NCBI GenBank assembly: GCA_016868315.1
Contig: VGHE01000004.1
Coordinates: 208,000-271,999 of the forward strand
DNA from: Betaproteobacteria bacterium
GTDB lineage: Bacteria; Bdellovibrionota_B; Oligoflexia; Silvanigrellales; Silvanigrellaceae
Direction: 5' to 3'
DNA length: 64,000 bases
In this document: positions 27,652 to 36,312 of the stretch, piece by piece
How the letters are laid out: every line of letters begins with the position of its first letter
How positions within the stretch are numbered: position 1 is the stretch's first letter
Program-made: the position numbers and the translations under genes
The notes under the pieces: model-generated
Databases searched by the model: none
Seen by the model: the letters and a program-made list of their open reading frames with translations, nothing else
Told to the model about the DNA's origin: nothing

Positions 27652-28788
27652 ATGGAGTGGTTCAGGAAATTCGCACGTTGGGAGCGGATACTTCCCGCTC
27701 TGCTGCTGAACGTCTTTTTCATCTTTTCAATCAGCGACGTTGGAGATGACTTTCGTTAAAGTGCCGTTGCGCCACTCGAATTTCGATTTCGCACCTGGGT
27801 TGGACAGGAGCCCGAGAAGCACCCAAAGCTAAAAGTCGTAATTTTCGGTGACCTTGCAAAGCGCGAACTTGGCATTCAGGAGCTCGTGCATCTCAATGTT
27901 TGGCAGCAGGTTTTGACCGATATTGCATCGCGAAAGCCGCGTGCCATTTATCTCGATAAATTTTTTAGTACGTACCGTGGTGACGCAGCTGATGTAAAAA
28001 ATTTCAGGGAATCCCTGCGTGCAGCACAAGCACCTGTCATCGCTGCCGCTGCACTTGGAGCGGCACCCGACAAGGCCAGTGTCGCGCTCGAGGAGCTCTT
28101 CAAATCCTGGTCTTTAGCCGGTGATGCGCAGTTGCCTGAGGCGTCAATCTCAACGTTGATTGGCCCTCATGTTGACATCATAGATGCATTTTCCGGGTTG
28201 GGTCATATCCGAGTTGAAGACTCCACAACTGCGGTGGAACCTGCCTGGAGAGTCAGGCAGTCACAGCGACTCTTGCCGCAGCTATCGCTTGCGGGTTCGG
28301 AAAATGTTGCTCTCCACCGGGGAGCAATCATCATTGATGGAAAAGAGATAGTACTCGACCGGCATGGACGCATTCCCGTTAATTTTCTGGAGCGTAGAAA
28401 AATCTTCAGTGGCTCCGTTTCCTTCTTGAATCTTGTCACCCCCACTGTGCGCAGCTCACCTTTGGGCTTGGTTGAGGGTGGACTGTATCATGCATCACTG
28501 CTCAACTCCCTGACAGCTGATCTCTCTCTGCGTCCGCTTCTTCAGAACCCCTGGATGTGGTTCTTGGCGCTGCTGACAGCGGCTGTGGCATCCGCACTTG
28601 CAGCACTTTTGTTTTCCCAACGGGTATCTATAGTACTCGTGCTCGTTGGCTCTTTAGGCCTCATTGTTGTTGGCTTGAGTAGTTTTGCTTGGTCGCGTTT
28701 GCTGTTTGATTGGCACATCTTGTTTGCGCTGTTTTTTATAAATGGAACTCTGTCATTGCTTGTCCGCGCTCTCTGCAAGTCACATTGA
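27652..28788 (+). pseudogene. CHASE2-domain sensor with in-frame TAA stop, C-terminally shortened
   Basis: Reading from the ATG at 27652 gives a membrane helix (LLLNVFFIF), then a TAA at 27757-27759. The same frame then continues without a break as a CHASE2 extracellular sensor (LEFRFRTWVG, KLKVVIFGDLA, RAIYLDKFF), followed by three membrane helices (about 28550-28780). CHASE2 proteins normally go on into an adenylate/guanylate cyclase or kinase; here the frame stops at 28788. A cyclase remnant follows in another frame. A shorter product from an internal start (first open ATG at 27886) is possible but would lack the first helix and the start of CHASE2. Confidence 0.72.
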
Positions 28789-28893
28789 TGTTCGTCGATG
28801 TTGAAGGTTTTTCACTGCGCACCAAGAATCTCGGTGATGGTTTGCTCTGTTATTTTGGATACAACATCGCAGCAAATAACCTTTCTGAGCAGC
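28779..28893 (+). pseudogene. Remnant of class III nucleotidyl cyclase domain
   Basis: In a frame different from the CHASE2 part, the sequence reads VTLMFVDVEGFSLRT joined directly to KNLGDGLLCYFGYN. These match the first metal-binding strand (FxDVEGFS) and the later GDGLLCYFG strand of class III cyclases, which are normally about 40-50 residues apart. The middle segment is therefore missing, and the reading after this point is not cyclase-like. Together with the in-frame TAA and the frame change this indicates decay of a CHASE2-cyclase gene. Confidence 0.6.
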
Positions 28894-29039
28894 AGAGTCC
28901 ACAGAGCGCATCCACGAGCTGTCCACTCTGCTTCTGTCCCGCGTTTGACTTGGAATCTTGGAGAAAGCAAAGGTTTGATAAACGCATTTGTCGGCGGACG
29001 CTTTTTCTGCGAGCAGAAGGGGGAGCGAGGGAGTGTTTG

Positions 29040-29555
29040 ATGAATGCTTTACGCAGTGATCTGCTCATGGGTCTTAAAATTTTGGTCGTGGATGATGCAC
29101 CGGACAATCGACTCCTGGTCTCAAGATTTTTATCTTTGGCCGGTGCTTCAGTGGAAGTGTCCGATAACGCCGTCGATGGTATTGCCGCGGCACTGCAAGG
29201 GCATTTCGATCTTGTTCTTATGGATATTCAAATGCCCTCGATGGATGGTTACGAGGCAATTCAGCGTTTGCGCCGGCTGAACTACAAGGTGCCCGTGGTT
29301 GCACTGACTGCTCACGCTATGACCTCTGATCGCAGTCGATGTCTGGCTTCGGGATTCAATGCTTATCTTCCGAAGCCCATTGCGCACGCGCAGCTTGTTG
29401 CGACAGTTTACGAATGTGTTCGTGCTGGTCGAGCAAGCCAAGCTGATACTATTCCGACCGTAGGCACTCAGCCGGATCAAGTTTCGCAGCCCGAGACGCA
29501 GGAAGTGAACCAAAACCAAGTCCACACAACAGACTCAAGAATAGACCTGCAATAA
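29040..29555 (+). CDS. Response-regulator receiver (REC) domain protein
   Basis: 171 residues with one REC domain: acidic pair VVDDAPDN, phospho-acceptor Asp in LVLMDIQMPSMDG, TAHAM, and Lys in YLPKPI. The sequence type is that of REC domains at the end of hybrid histidine kinases. GAGGGAG precedes the ATG at 29040, although the frame stays open upstream through the cyclase remnant. The tail (about the last 40 residues) is low-complexity Gln/Thr-rich and lies antisense to the end of the MacB-like gene over 107 bases. This suggests the original stop was lost or the domain was moved. Confidence 0.75.
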   Translation: MNALRSDLLMGLKILVVDDAPDNRLLVSRFLSLAGASVEVSDNAVDGIAAALQGHFDLVLMDIQMPSMDGYEAIQRLRRLNYKVPVVALTAHAMTSDRSRCLASGFNAYLPKPIAHAQLVATVYECVRAGRASQADTIPTVGTQPDQVSQPETQEVNQNQVHTTDSRIDLQ

Positions 29556-31515
29556 GCCCAACGGGTGCAAAAACCCAACGAAACTCTTTGAGCATTGGTA
29601 CGAAAAGGCTGACACACAGCGAGAAGAGATTGTTCACAAGAAGACCACAAACGACCGCAACCATTCCTGCAATGACACACAACAAAGATGCCTCGGTGAG
29701 GATATAGCTGCGGATGTGACCTTGGTTGGCTCCCAGGCTCTTCATCACTCCAATCTCACGTGTTCTTTCGGCAACCGTCACGAGCATCATGTTCATGATG
29801 CCAACACCACCGACGAATAAACATAGAAGTCCGATGAAACCAACAATGGTTTGCACTATCCGCAGAAACCCTCGTACTCGTTCAAGGATGTCCGCTGGCA
29901 CCGAGCTTGCGAAAGTCAAACGCCCACCCGAACGTAGGCTGAGAAAGTTTGAAATTTCAGTGGCAAGATTTTTTGTGTCCACGCCTGGGTGGGGCAGGAC
30001 GCTGAACCAGCGGTAAACCGTAGGTCCCATGCGAGCTAGTAGGGATTGATTCGGAACGTAGAGAACGTCGTTTGCATCGCGGTTTCCGAATGACGTGTCA
30101 CGTTTTTTGAGCACGCCAATGACTGTAAAGGTGGCAAGCGTGTCGCAGTTATCGACCACGACCCTCTGTCCGACCGGAAAATTCCTCTCGCGGCGACGTG
30201 GGTCGGCTTTGGCGAAGAGTTGGTCGATTGTGTCTGAGCCAAGAATAGCAACGGCAGACTGTGCGCTGAATTCCTGGCGACCAGGCAGGCGTCCCACGCT
30301 CAAAGGTGTATCCATTTCAATGAATTCTTCCAGATCGGAAACACCGACGAGCCGGCTGCGGAATCCTCCACTCTCGGTTTTGATTTGACAGGTGCTGCTG
30401 CGCAAGAAGGGGCGCACGATGCCTTTCCTTTCGAACATCTGTGCTAATTTTGGAAATTCAGCTTCGGCATCTAAGCCTGCCCAACTGGAATTTCGGTGCC
30501 CATGTGGACCGGTGCGATCTTCATCATAATAGATATATGCCTTGCGCACGGAACTGGTAAAAAACAATTTGTTAAATGAGTTTTCCACGATCTCACCAAG
30601 ACCGTCGATGACAATCAAACTCAAGATCCCCATGAACAGCCCGAGGCCGGTAAGAACACTGCGTGTACGGTTGGTTGCAAGACTGCGCCTGGCAAGCAGC
30701 ACGCTGGTGCGCAACAGTCCCATAAAGCGCTGAACCGAGGGCGCTGCATGTTTCTCCGACTTTATTGAGTTGGTTGAAGATTGAGCGCGCTGGGGAGAAG
30801 GCTTCTGACCTATGCTTCCCGCCTTTGACTCGTCGGAGCTGATGTGTCCATCTCTGAGGCTCACAATACGTTGAGCTTGCTGTGCCACACCAGGATCGTG
30901 AGTGATGACAACAATCGTGCGTCCTTCGGCATTTAACTCTTTGAGGATGGACATGACCTCTTTGGAGCTCCTGGAATCGAGAGCTCCGGTGGGCTCATCG
31001 GCGAGCAGCATCATGGGGTCGAGAATGAGGGCACGGCAAAGAGCAACTCTCTGTTTCTGTCCGCCTGAGAGTTCGTTTGGAAAGCGTGCGGCGAGATCTT
31101 GAAGTCCAAAGCGCCCCAGCAGTGCGATAGCTTTCGCTTCCCAAAAACCGGGAGAGTGATTCTGCTCTGGCAAGAATGTCGTGGGAAGAAGGATGTTTTC
31201 AAGCACGGTGAGACGGCTAACGAGTGCGAAGCTCTGGAACACAAAACCAAGGGATGTATTCCTCAACTGTGCCAGTTGAATCTCGTCGAGTATGTCGAGT
31301 GTCTTTCCAAAAACGCTTTGTGTTCCTGAGGTCGGATGTGCCAGGAGTCCGAGGAGGTTCAAGAGTGTGGATTTCCCCGAGCCGGATGGTCCAATAATAG
31401 CGATGAATTCACCTGATGAGACGGAAAGGTTGATATCCCTCAGTGCGACAAATGAGCGCTCTGCAGTCTTGTATTCAAATGAAACCTGCTCGAGCTGCAG
31501 AAGTGGCGCGCTCAT
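29449..31515 (-). CDS. MacB-like ABC transporter, fused ATPase and permease (copy 1)
   Basis: 688 residues. The N-terminal ATPase has GPSGSGKST, LSGGQKQRV, DEPTGALD and VITHD. A membrane helix follows near 290, then a periplasmic domain of about 230 residues, then three C-terminal helices with the MacB/FtsX motif MNMMLVTVAERTREIGVMKSLGA. The ATG at 31515 overlaps the TolC-like stop as ATGA, which fixes the start. It is the last gene of the MFP-MacB-TolC-MacB operon. It probably drives export of a peptide, lipid or antibiotic-like substrate (inference). Confidence 0.9.
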   Translation of the reverse strand: MSAPLLQLEQVSFEYKTAERSFVALRDINLSVSSGEFIAIIGPSGSGKSTLLNLLGLLAHPTSGTQSVFGKTLDILDEIQLAQLRNTSLGFVFQSFALVSRLTVLENILLPTTFLPEQNHSPGFWEAKAIALLGRFGLQDLAARFPNELSGGQKQRVALCRALILDPMMLLADEPTGALDSRSSKEVMSILKELNAEGRTIVVITHDPGVAQQAQRIVSLRDGHISSDESKAGSIGQKPSPQRAQSSTNSIKSEKHAAPSVQRFMGLLRTSVLLARRSLATNRTRSVLTGLGLFMGILSLIVIDGLGEIVENSFNKLFFTSSVRKAYIYYDEDRTGPHGHRNSSWAGLDAEAEFPKLAQMFERKGIVRPFLRSSTCQIKTESGGFRSRLVGVSDLEEFIEMDTPLSVGRLPGRQEFSAQSAVAILGSDTIDQLFAKADPRRRERNFPVGQRVVVDNCDTLATFTVIGVLKKRDTSFGNRDANDVLYVPNQSLLARMGPTVYRWFSVLPHPGVDTKNLATEISNFLSLRSGGRLTFASSVPADILERVRGFLRIVQTIVGFIGLLCLFVGGVGIMNMMLVTVAERTREIGVMKSLGANQGHIRSYILTEASLLCVIAGMVAVVCGLLVNNLFSLCVSLFVPMLKEFRWVFAPVGLIAGLFLSLLCGLGFGSLPASRAAKLDPAECLRSE

Positions 31516-32918
31516 GGTTGAGCCGCCGAAGACGAATTCGGAGGGAGATTCCACAGTGTGCTCAGTCCCATCTCCGCGCGCAGCAGACTTTCTTCATTTG
31601 CAAGTGTCACAAGGAGTTTGCGGTCGCGATCGAGATCCTGTTGCGAGAGGATGAGACGATCGAGGGGGAGTTCCCCTGCTTCAAAAAGGCGCTGATTCTG
31701 TTCGCGGATTTTAGAGGTTGCCCCAACAAGCTTGGCCGTTACATTTTGGCGATCAACGACAATTCTCAACCTCTCGATTGAGCCCGTGAATGCAAGCGCA
31801 AGCTCTCGCTGCGTCTTTGTTTCAGTTTGCTTTGCTGTCATCAAACGCTGCAGTGCTTCATCAACCATCCCAAAGGTGATGGGTGGGTTTAATTGAAGCG
31901 ATCCATTTAACGCTACCGACCACTGCTGTGTTCTGTCGGAGTTCTGAGTGTTGGCCGATAAAGATTGGGCTGCGCCGAGTTGCCTCGACTCTGAGAATCC
32001 TACCGACGCATCGATGCTTGGTGTGAGTCTTCCAGAGCGCGTCCTTCCAAGTTCTTGCTCAGCAATTTTCGTTTCTGTTTGAGCCAGCAGCCAGAGCAAG
32101 CTTTGTGGAGCCTGTGCATCAACAAGTTGTGTCGTTGGAATTGAGAGCACGTTATTCGAAACTCGGATGAGTGCCTCGAGTGCTTTGCTTTTGGCACCAA
32201 CACTGTTGCGGACCCCATAGGTGAGAAAGCTTATTTGTGTGAGTTGACCGAGATTGCTTTTGTTGCGCTGCACCTCTTCAGAGGTTCTGAGCACTTCGCG
32301 CTCTGACTCAAGAAGTTCACGTTTGCCCAAAAAGCCACTTGCTGCCTTGCGTTTCGCCAATTGGTTGAGCTGTTGCGCCTGCTGGTGCGCTTCTTCAGAG
32401 AATTTGACAAGTTCCGTATGGAATTGAATTTGTATCGTATCGAGTATCCATTGCTTCACTGCGCTCTTCCAAGAAATCTGATGGCGCAGCTGAGCCGCAG
32501 TTTCGCTCAGCCGCAGTCCCTCACTTCTCTTGAGGTCAGTGCCTCCTGAGAAGAGATTCTGCTTTAAACTGACACCGTACTGTAGGTAAGTTTGCGGTGA
32601 GCCGCGGTTGATTTCGTTCTCGTTGGCCAGAGATTTTTTTTGGCTCCGATCAATGCCACTCTGCAGGGCGAGAACAGGGAGCCATCTTTGTGACTGAGCT
32701 TTGCGCGCCGCATCGGCTTCAAGTGTTCGTCCGTAGGCCGGATCGGCCGCAAGAAAATGCCTGTATACACCTTCAATTTCTTCTCGCAGTGGAAGGAGTT
32801 CTGCAGGCAGCTGAACCAGCTCCTGAGGAAGTGTTTCAGCTGCTAAGGCTCTTGCCGGGAGTGTCCAGCTTCCACAAACGAGTGCCAATGCGGAACACAG
32901 ACGCAATGCAGAGATCAT
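31512..32918 (-). CDS. TolC-like outer-membrane efflux protein
   Basis: 468 residues with a signal peptide (cleavage near ARALA-A) and the two-fold helical TolC/OEP pattern: long coiled helices (LNQLAKRKAASGFLGKRELLESE; LFEAGELPLDRLILSQQDLDRDR) alternating with barrel strands. AGGAG lies upstream of the ATG at 32918. It sits seven bases after the second MacB-like gene and overlaps the first by four bases, so one outer-membrane duct seems to be shared by two ABC units. Confidence 0.85.
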   Translation of the reverse strand: MISALRLCSALALVCGSWTLPARALAAETLPQELVQLPAELLPLREEIEGVYRHFLAADPAYGRTLEADAARKAQSQRWLPVLALQSGIDRSQKKSLANENEINRGSPQTYLQYGVSLKQNLFSGGTDLKRSEGLRLSETAAQLRHQISWKSAVKQWILDTIQIQFHTELVKFSEEAHQQAQQLNQLAKRKAASGFLGKRELLESEREVLRTSEEVQRNKSNLGQLTQISFLTYGVRNSVGAKSKALEALIRVSNNVLSIPTTQLVDAQAPQSLLWLLAQTETKIAEQELGRTRSGRLTPSIDASVGFSESRQLGAAQSLSANTQNSDRTQQWSVALNGSLQLNPPITFGMVDEALQRLMTAKQTETKTQRELALAFTGSIERLRIVVDRQNVTAKLVGATSKIREQNQRLFEAGELPLDRLILSQQDLDRDRKLLVTLANEESLLRAEMGLSTLWNLPPNSSSAAQP

Positions 32919-32925
32919 TTTTACT

Positions 32926-34998
32926 TTACTCCTGTTTAAGCGCATCAACAATTTGGAGATCTGCTGCACGGCGTGCGGGCCAAGTTCCAAAGACAAGGCC
33001 AGCGCCGAGGCTGACGACCAGCGCTGCCACGAGCGCAAAAGGTTCGATTCCGAATGTCAGTGATACAGCGCGGGGTAGCACTGATTTGGCTATCTGCAGC
33101 GCCACTGCACTCACTGCGATTCCAAAGACTATGCCGAGCAGGCCGCTCAGAAAGCAGAGACCCACAGACTCCAAGAGGAATTGCCTGCGGACGTCACGAT
33201 TGCGAGCTCCGACAGCTTTGCGGATACCAATCTCTTGAATGCGTTCGTGGACATTGACGAGCATGATGTTCATGACCCCGATTCCACCAATCAGCGTGCA
33301 GAGTCCGCCAATAACAAGCGTTAGTCCGAGTAGAATTCCCATCATGAGATTGAACTTTTCCAGCTCTTGCTCGAATGAAAAGAAGCGTAGAGGGAATCGG
33401 TTGCCCGTCATCAGTTTGAGCTTATTGACGATGTATTGAGCGAACCAAGTCGGACTCATGTCTGGATGGGGGACGGCGACAAACCGGGTGTTGTAGACCC
33501 GGGCTCCACCCGAAATCAGCGTGGAGGTTGGGACGTAAAGGGAGCTGTTGATTTCGGGATTGAACAACGAATCCTGAGGTTCAAGAATTCCAATGATTTT
33601 GAGAATACCTTCGAACTCACAGCCTCTGATACGTACTGTTTGTCCTAGGATCAGGCTTGAACCCGCGGCAGAGTTGCGTGTAGATTTCGGAAAGAGTTTA
33701 TTGACTGCATCACTCCCCAAGAGTGCAATGCGTGGCGCGGGAACAGCCTCATATTCGTGAGGTAATGGCATGCGGCCTAAAGAAATACGCAAAGCGTTTT
33801 CCTCGACTTCACGCAAAGAATTTATTCCAGTCAGGTTGCCTTGATAATTACCCTCAGGCGAAAGTATCGCGCACCCCGATGCATCGATTGTGGGATCGAG
33901 ACGTCCATATTTGACAATCTGTTGGTTGATTCGTGGCAGGTCTTCCGTCACGTGAAGGCCTTGCCAGCGTGGTGCGCCGGTTCGTTCAGCCTGCCGCCAG
34001 TCAAAACTTACAAAAGATTTTCGTGCGCCTTGTGTCTCAAAGAACTCACGAAAGACATCTTGTACCTTGCCAGTGAGTGTTAGCATGATGAAGACACTCG
34101 CCACTCCGAGCAGAAGTCCCGTCATGGTCAGCAGTGTGCGCAAGCGTTGTGATTTTAGAGCCTGAAGAGTCGGCAGGAAAAACAGGCGCACATTGGCTTT
34201 CAAGAAATTCAAGGTTGCGTTTAAGAAACCCTGAGTCAATTCATGAGATGACGTCGAGCTCCCAGATTGTTCGAGCTTGCGCGGAGCTGCTGGCGAGTCA
34301 GAGCGACGCTCGTCGGAGACAATCACACCGTCTGCGATTTGGATTATGCGTTGTGCCCGGGCAGCGACCTCTGGGTCGTGGGTAATGACGACAACAGTGT
34401 GCCCTTGCTGATTCAGTGCAACAAGTGTGCCAAGCACCTCGGCTGCTGTCGCGCTATCGAGAGCACCCGTTGGCTCATCGCACATCAACACCTCGGGCCG
34501 CATGATCAGTGCACGACACATTGCCACGCGCTGACATTGTCCTCCAGAGAGCTGCGAAGGCCGTTTGTCTGCCTGCTCACTCAGGCCAAAACGTTGCATC
34601 AAATCCTGCGCTCGTTCGTTCCATTGTTGTAAACTTAAGCCAGAGCGTGCGTACTCCGTCGGGAGTAAAATATTTTCTCTGACAGTGAGCTGCGGAAGGA
34701 GAAAAAATTGTTGAAACAGGAAGCCAACAGATTTGTTTCTGCGTTCAGATTTTTCATTGACATCGAGGCGAGTGGAAGTTTCGCCTGTCATGCTAAGCGT
34801 TCCCGTGCCAGGGTCAGACATGAGCCCGAGCAGATGCATGAGAGTTGATTTGCCCGAGCCACTGGCACCAATAATGGCGACGAATTCGCCTTTCTCAATG
34901 CGCAGGTTGATACCACGCAGAGCTGTGTAGGGGGGTGCCTTAAGAGCCTGATAAGTGTAGCTCACATCATTCAGCTCATAGAGCGGCGGACGTGGCAT
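32926..34998 (-). CDS. MacB-like ABC transporter, fused ATPase and permease (copy 2)
   Basis: 690 residues. ATPase motifs are GASGSGKST, LSGGQCQRV, DEPTGALD and VITHD. The permease half has the first helix near 280, a periplasmic domain, and three terminal helices with MNIMLVNVHERIQEIGIRKAVGA. The ATG has GAGGTG upstream. It lies 16 bases after the membrane-fusion gene. It is similar in layout to copy 1 but clearly not a recent duplicate, since the periplasmic parts differ throughout. Confidence 0.9.
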   Translation of the reverse strand: MPRPPLYELNDVSYTYQALKAPPYTALRGINLRIEKGEFVAIIGASGSGKSTLMHLLGLMSDPGTGTLSMTGETSTRLDVNEKSERRNKSVGFLFQQFFLLPQLTVRENILLPTEYARSGLSLQQWNERAQDLMQRFGLSEQADKRPSQLSGGQCQRVAMCRALIMRPEVLMCDEPTGALDSATAAEVLGTLVALNQQGHTVVVITHDPEVAARAQRIIQIADGVIVSDERRSDSPAAPRKLEQSGSSTSSHELTQGFLNATLNFLKANVRLFFLPTLQALKSQRLRTLLTMTGLLLGVASVFIMLTLTGKVQDVFREFFETQGARKSFVSFDWRQAERTGAPRWQGLHVTEDLPRINQQIVKYGRLDPTIDASGCAILSPEGNYQGNLTGINSLREVEENALRISLGRMPLPHEYEAVPAPRIALLGSDAVNKLFPKSTRNSAAGSSLILGQTVRIRGCEFEGILKIIGILEPQDSLFNPEINSSLYVPTSTLISGGARVYNTRFVAVPHPDMSPTWFAQYIVNKLKLMTGNRFPLRFFSFEQELEKFNLMMGILLGLTLVIGGLCTLIGGIGVMNIMLVNVHERIQEIGIRKAVGARNRDVRRQFLLESVGLCFLSGLLGIVFGIAVSAVALQIAKSVLPRAVSLTFGIEPFALVAALVVSLGAGLVFGTWPARRAADLQIVDALKQE

Positions 34999-35014
34999 AG
35001 CTACAGCACCTCAC

Positions 35015-36256
35015 TTAGCGTGGATTGTCGGCACGTTGATTCTGGGGCGCAGCTTTTTCTCCGAGTTTGCCCTCTGCGAGGAGCTTGAGATCGAGTTTTG
35101 CAAAGTCGATTTCAAGCACAGCATCGCCCTCTTTTAACTCGTCGCCTGCAAGTTCAACCCATAGGTCGGTGACAAGCCCGGCTTTAACTTTTTCGAATCG
35201 TGGTGATTCCGAAGCGGAGGAACGCGGGCGTTCGACAACAGAGTGACCATTGAGAGTTGCTACTGCATTGGCGGGAAGTGAGAGGACGTTCTTGTTCTCT
35301 GCAACCACAAGCTCAATGCTGGCATTCATCTGTGCACGCACGTCACGGTCTGGATTTTGGATGAGGATATCGGTGACGAAGTAGGTGAAGCCGCCTGTTT
35401 TGTCTTCCACGCCTTGCTGGCTGATGCGATTGACGACGCCGTCGTAGTGCTTCTGTGGGAATGCATCAAGCTTGATGCGAACTGCTTGTCCGGTTTTTAC
35501 AACTCCGAGGTCAGCTTCGAGGATACGCGATCGTACCATCATTTTTTCCGTGTCGGAGATAATCAAAACTTCACGCCCTGTCGCTTCAGCACTTTCCGCG
35601 GTCGCCATGACACTCTCACCCACAGCTTTGTTGAGAAAAGTGATAACCCCTTGCCTGGGGGCTTTGACAAAAATCATCGACAAGCGACCGTCTTGGGATT
35701 TTCTCTTGTCGATAGTCTTGCCCGTTTTTAGTCCCAGAGCTTCTTCGAGAAGGGAGAGTTGTTGACGCGCAGTTTCGTATGAAAGCTTGGCACGATAATA
35801 GTCGTTTTCTGCTTTTTCGTTTTCGGATTGCGAGAAGAGATCGCGTACGTTTTTTCGGCGGTCGAGATTCTCCTCGGCGGCCTGCATTTCGAGACGAGTA
35901 CGTTGCACTTCGGCTTGTCTCGATTCGAGTTCCTTCTGGCCGGAGGAGTCCTGCAGCACAGCGAACAGCACCTGACTTTCCCTGACCGTTTGCCCCTCTT
36001 GGACGAGAACCTGGCGGAGTTGTCCGGATACAGGTGAATAAACCGCGATGGCGCTCGCAGGAAGAACCTTACCTGTGAGAAGCAGATCACGGCGCACGTC
36101 ACGGCGCTCGACCTTGACAGTGCGCTTGGCTTGTTGGGCTTCAAATTTAATCGCGCGGTTGTATCTTGAAAATGAGATACCTCCGGCGATCAACAGCGCC
36201 GCAGCGCACGCAACAAGAAATCGGGACGTTTTGTAAAAGGGCTTATCCAACTTCAT
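35015..36256 (-). CDS. Periplasmic adaptor (membrane-fusion, HlyD/MacA family)
   Basis: 413 residues. One N-terminal membrane anchor (about 12-28) is followed by a split lipoyl-like domain (AVYSPVSGQLRQVLVQEGQTV; APRQGVITFLNKAVGESV), a coiled hairpin (about 100-175) and beta-barrel/membrane-proximal domains (ILEADLGVVKTGQAVRIKLD; ALSLPANAV-type strand). First gene of the export operon, it links the MacB-like pumps to the TolC-like channel. Confidence 0.88.
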   Translation of the reverse strand: MKLDKPFYKTSRFLVACAAALLIAGGISFSRYNRAIKFEAQQAKRTVKVERRDVRRDLLLTGKVLPASAIAVYSPVSGQLRQVLVQEGQTVRESQVLFAVLQDSSGQKELESRQAEVQRTRLEMQAAEENLDRRKNVRDLFSQSENEKAENDYYRAKLSYETARQQLSLLEEALGLKTGKTIDKRKSQDGRLSMIFVKAPRQGVITFLNKAVGESVMATAESAEATGREVLIISDTEKMMVRSRILEADLGVVKTGQAVRIKLDAFPQKHYDGVVNRISQQGVEDKTGGFTYFVTDILIQNPDRDVRAQMNASIELVVAENKNVLSLPANAVATLNGHSVVERPRSSASESPRFEKVKAGLVTDLWVELAGDELKEGDAVLEIDFAKLDLKLLAEGKLGEKAAPQNQRADNPR

Positions 36257-36312
36257 TGGTTTCGACGACCTCTTTGTCTGTGTTGACGTCGGGGGCGGAC
36301 GCTAGCATGTCT

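Noticed and set aside
33030-33060. GGTTCGATTCC string, like a tRNA T-arm
   Set aside because: It lies inside the second MacB-like gene, and no cloverleaf can be built around it.
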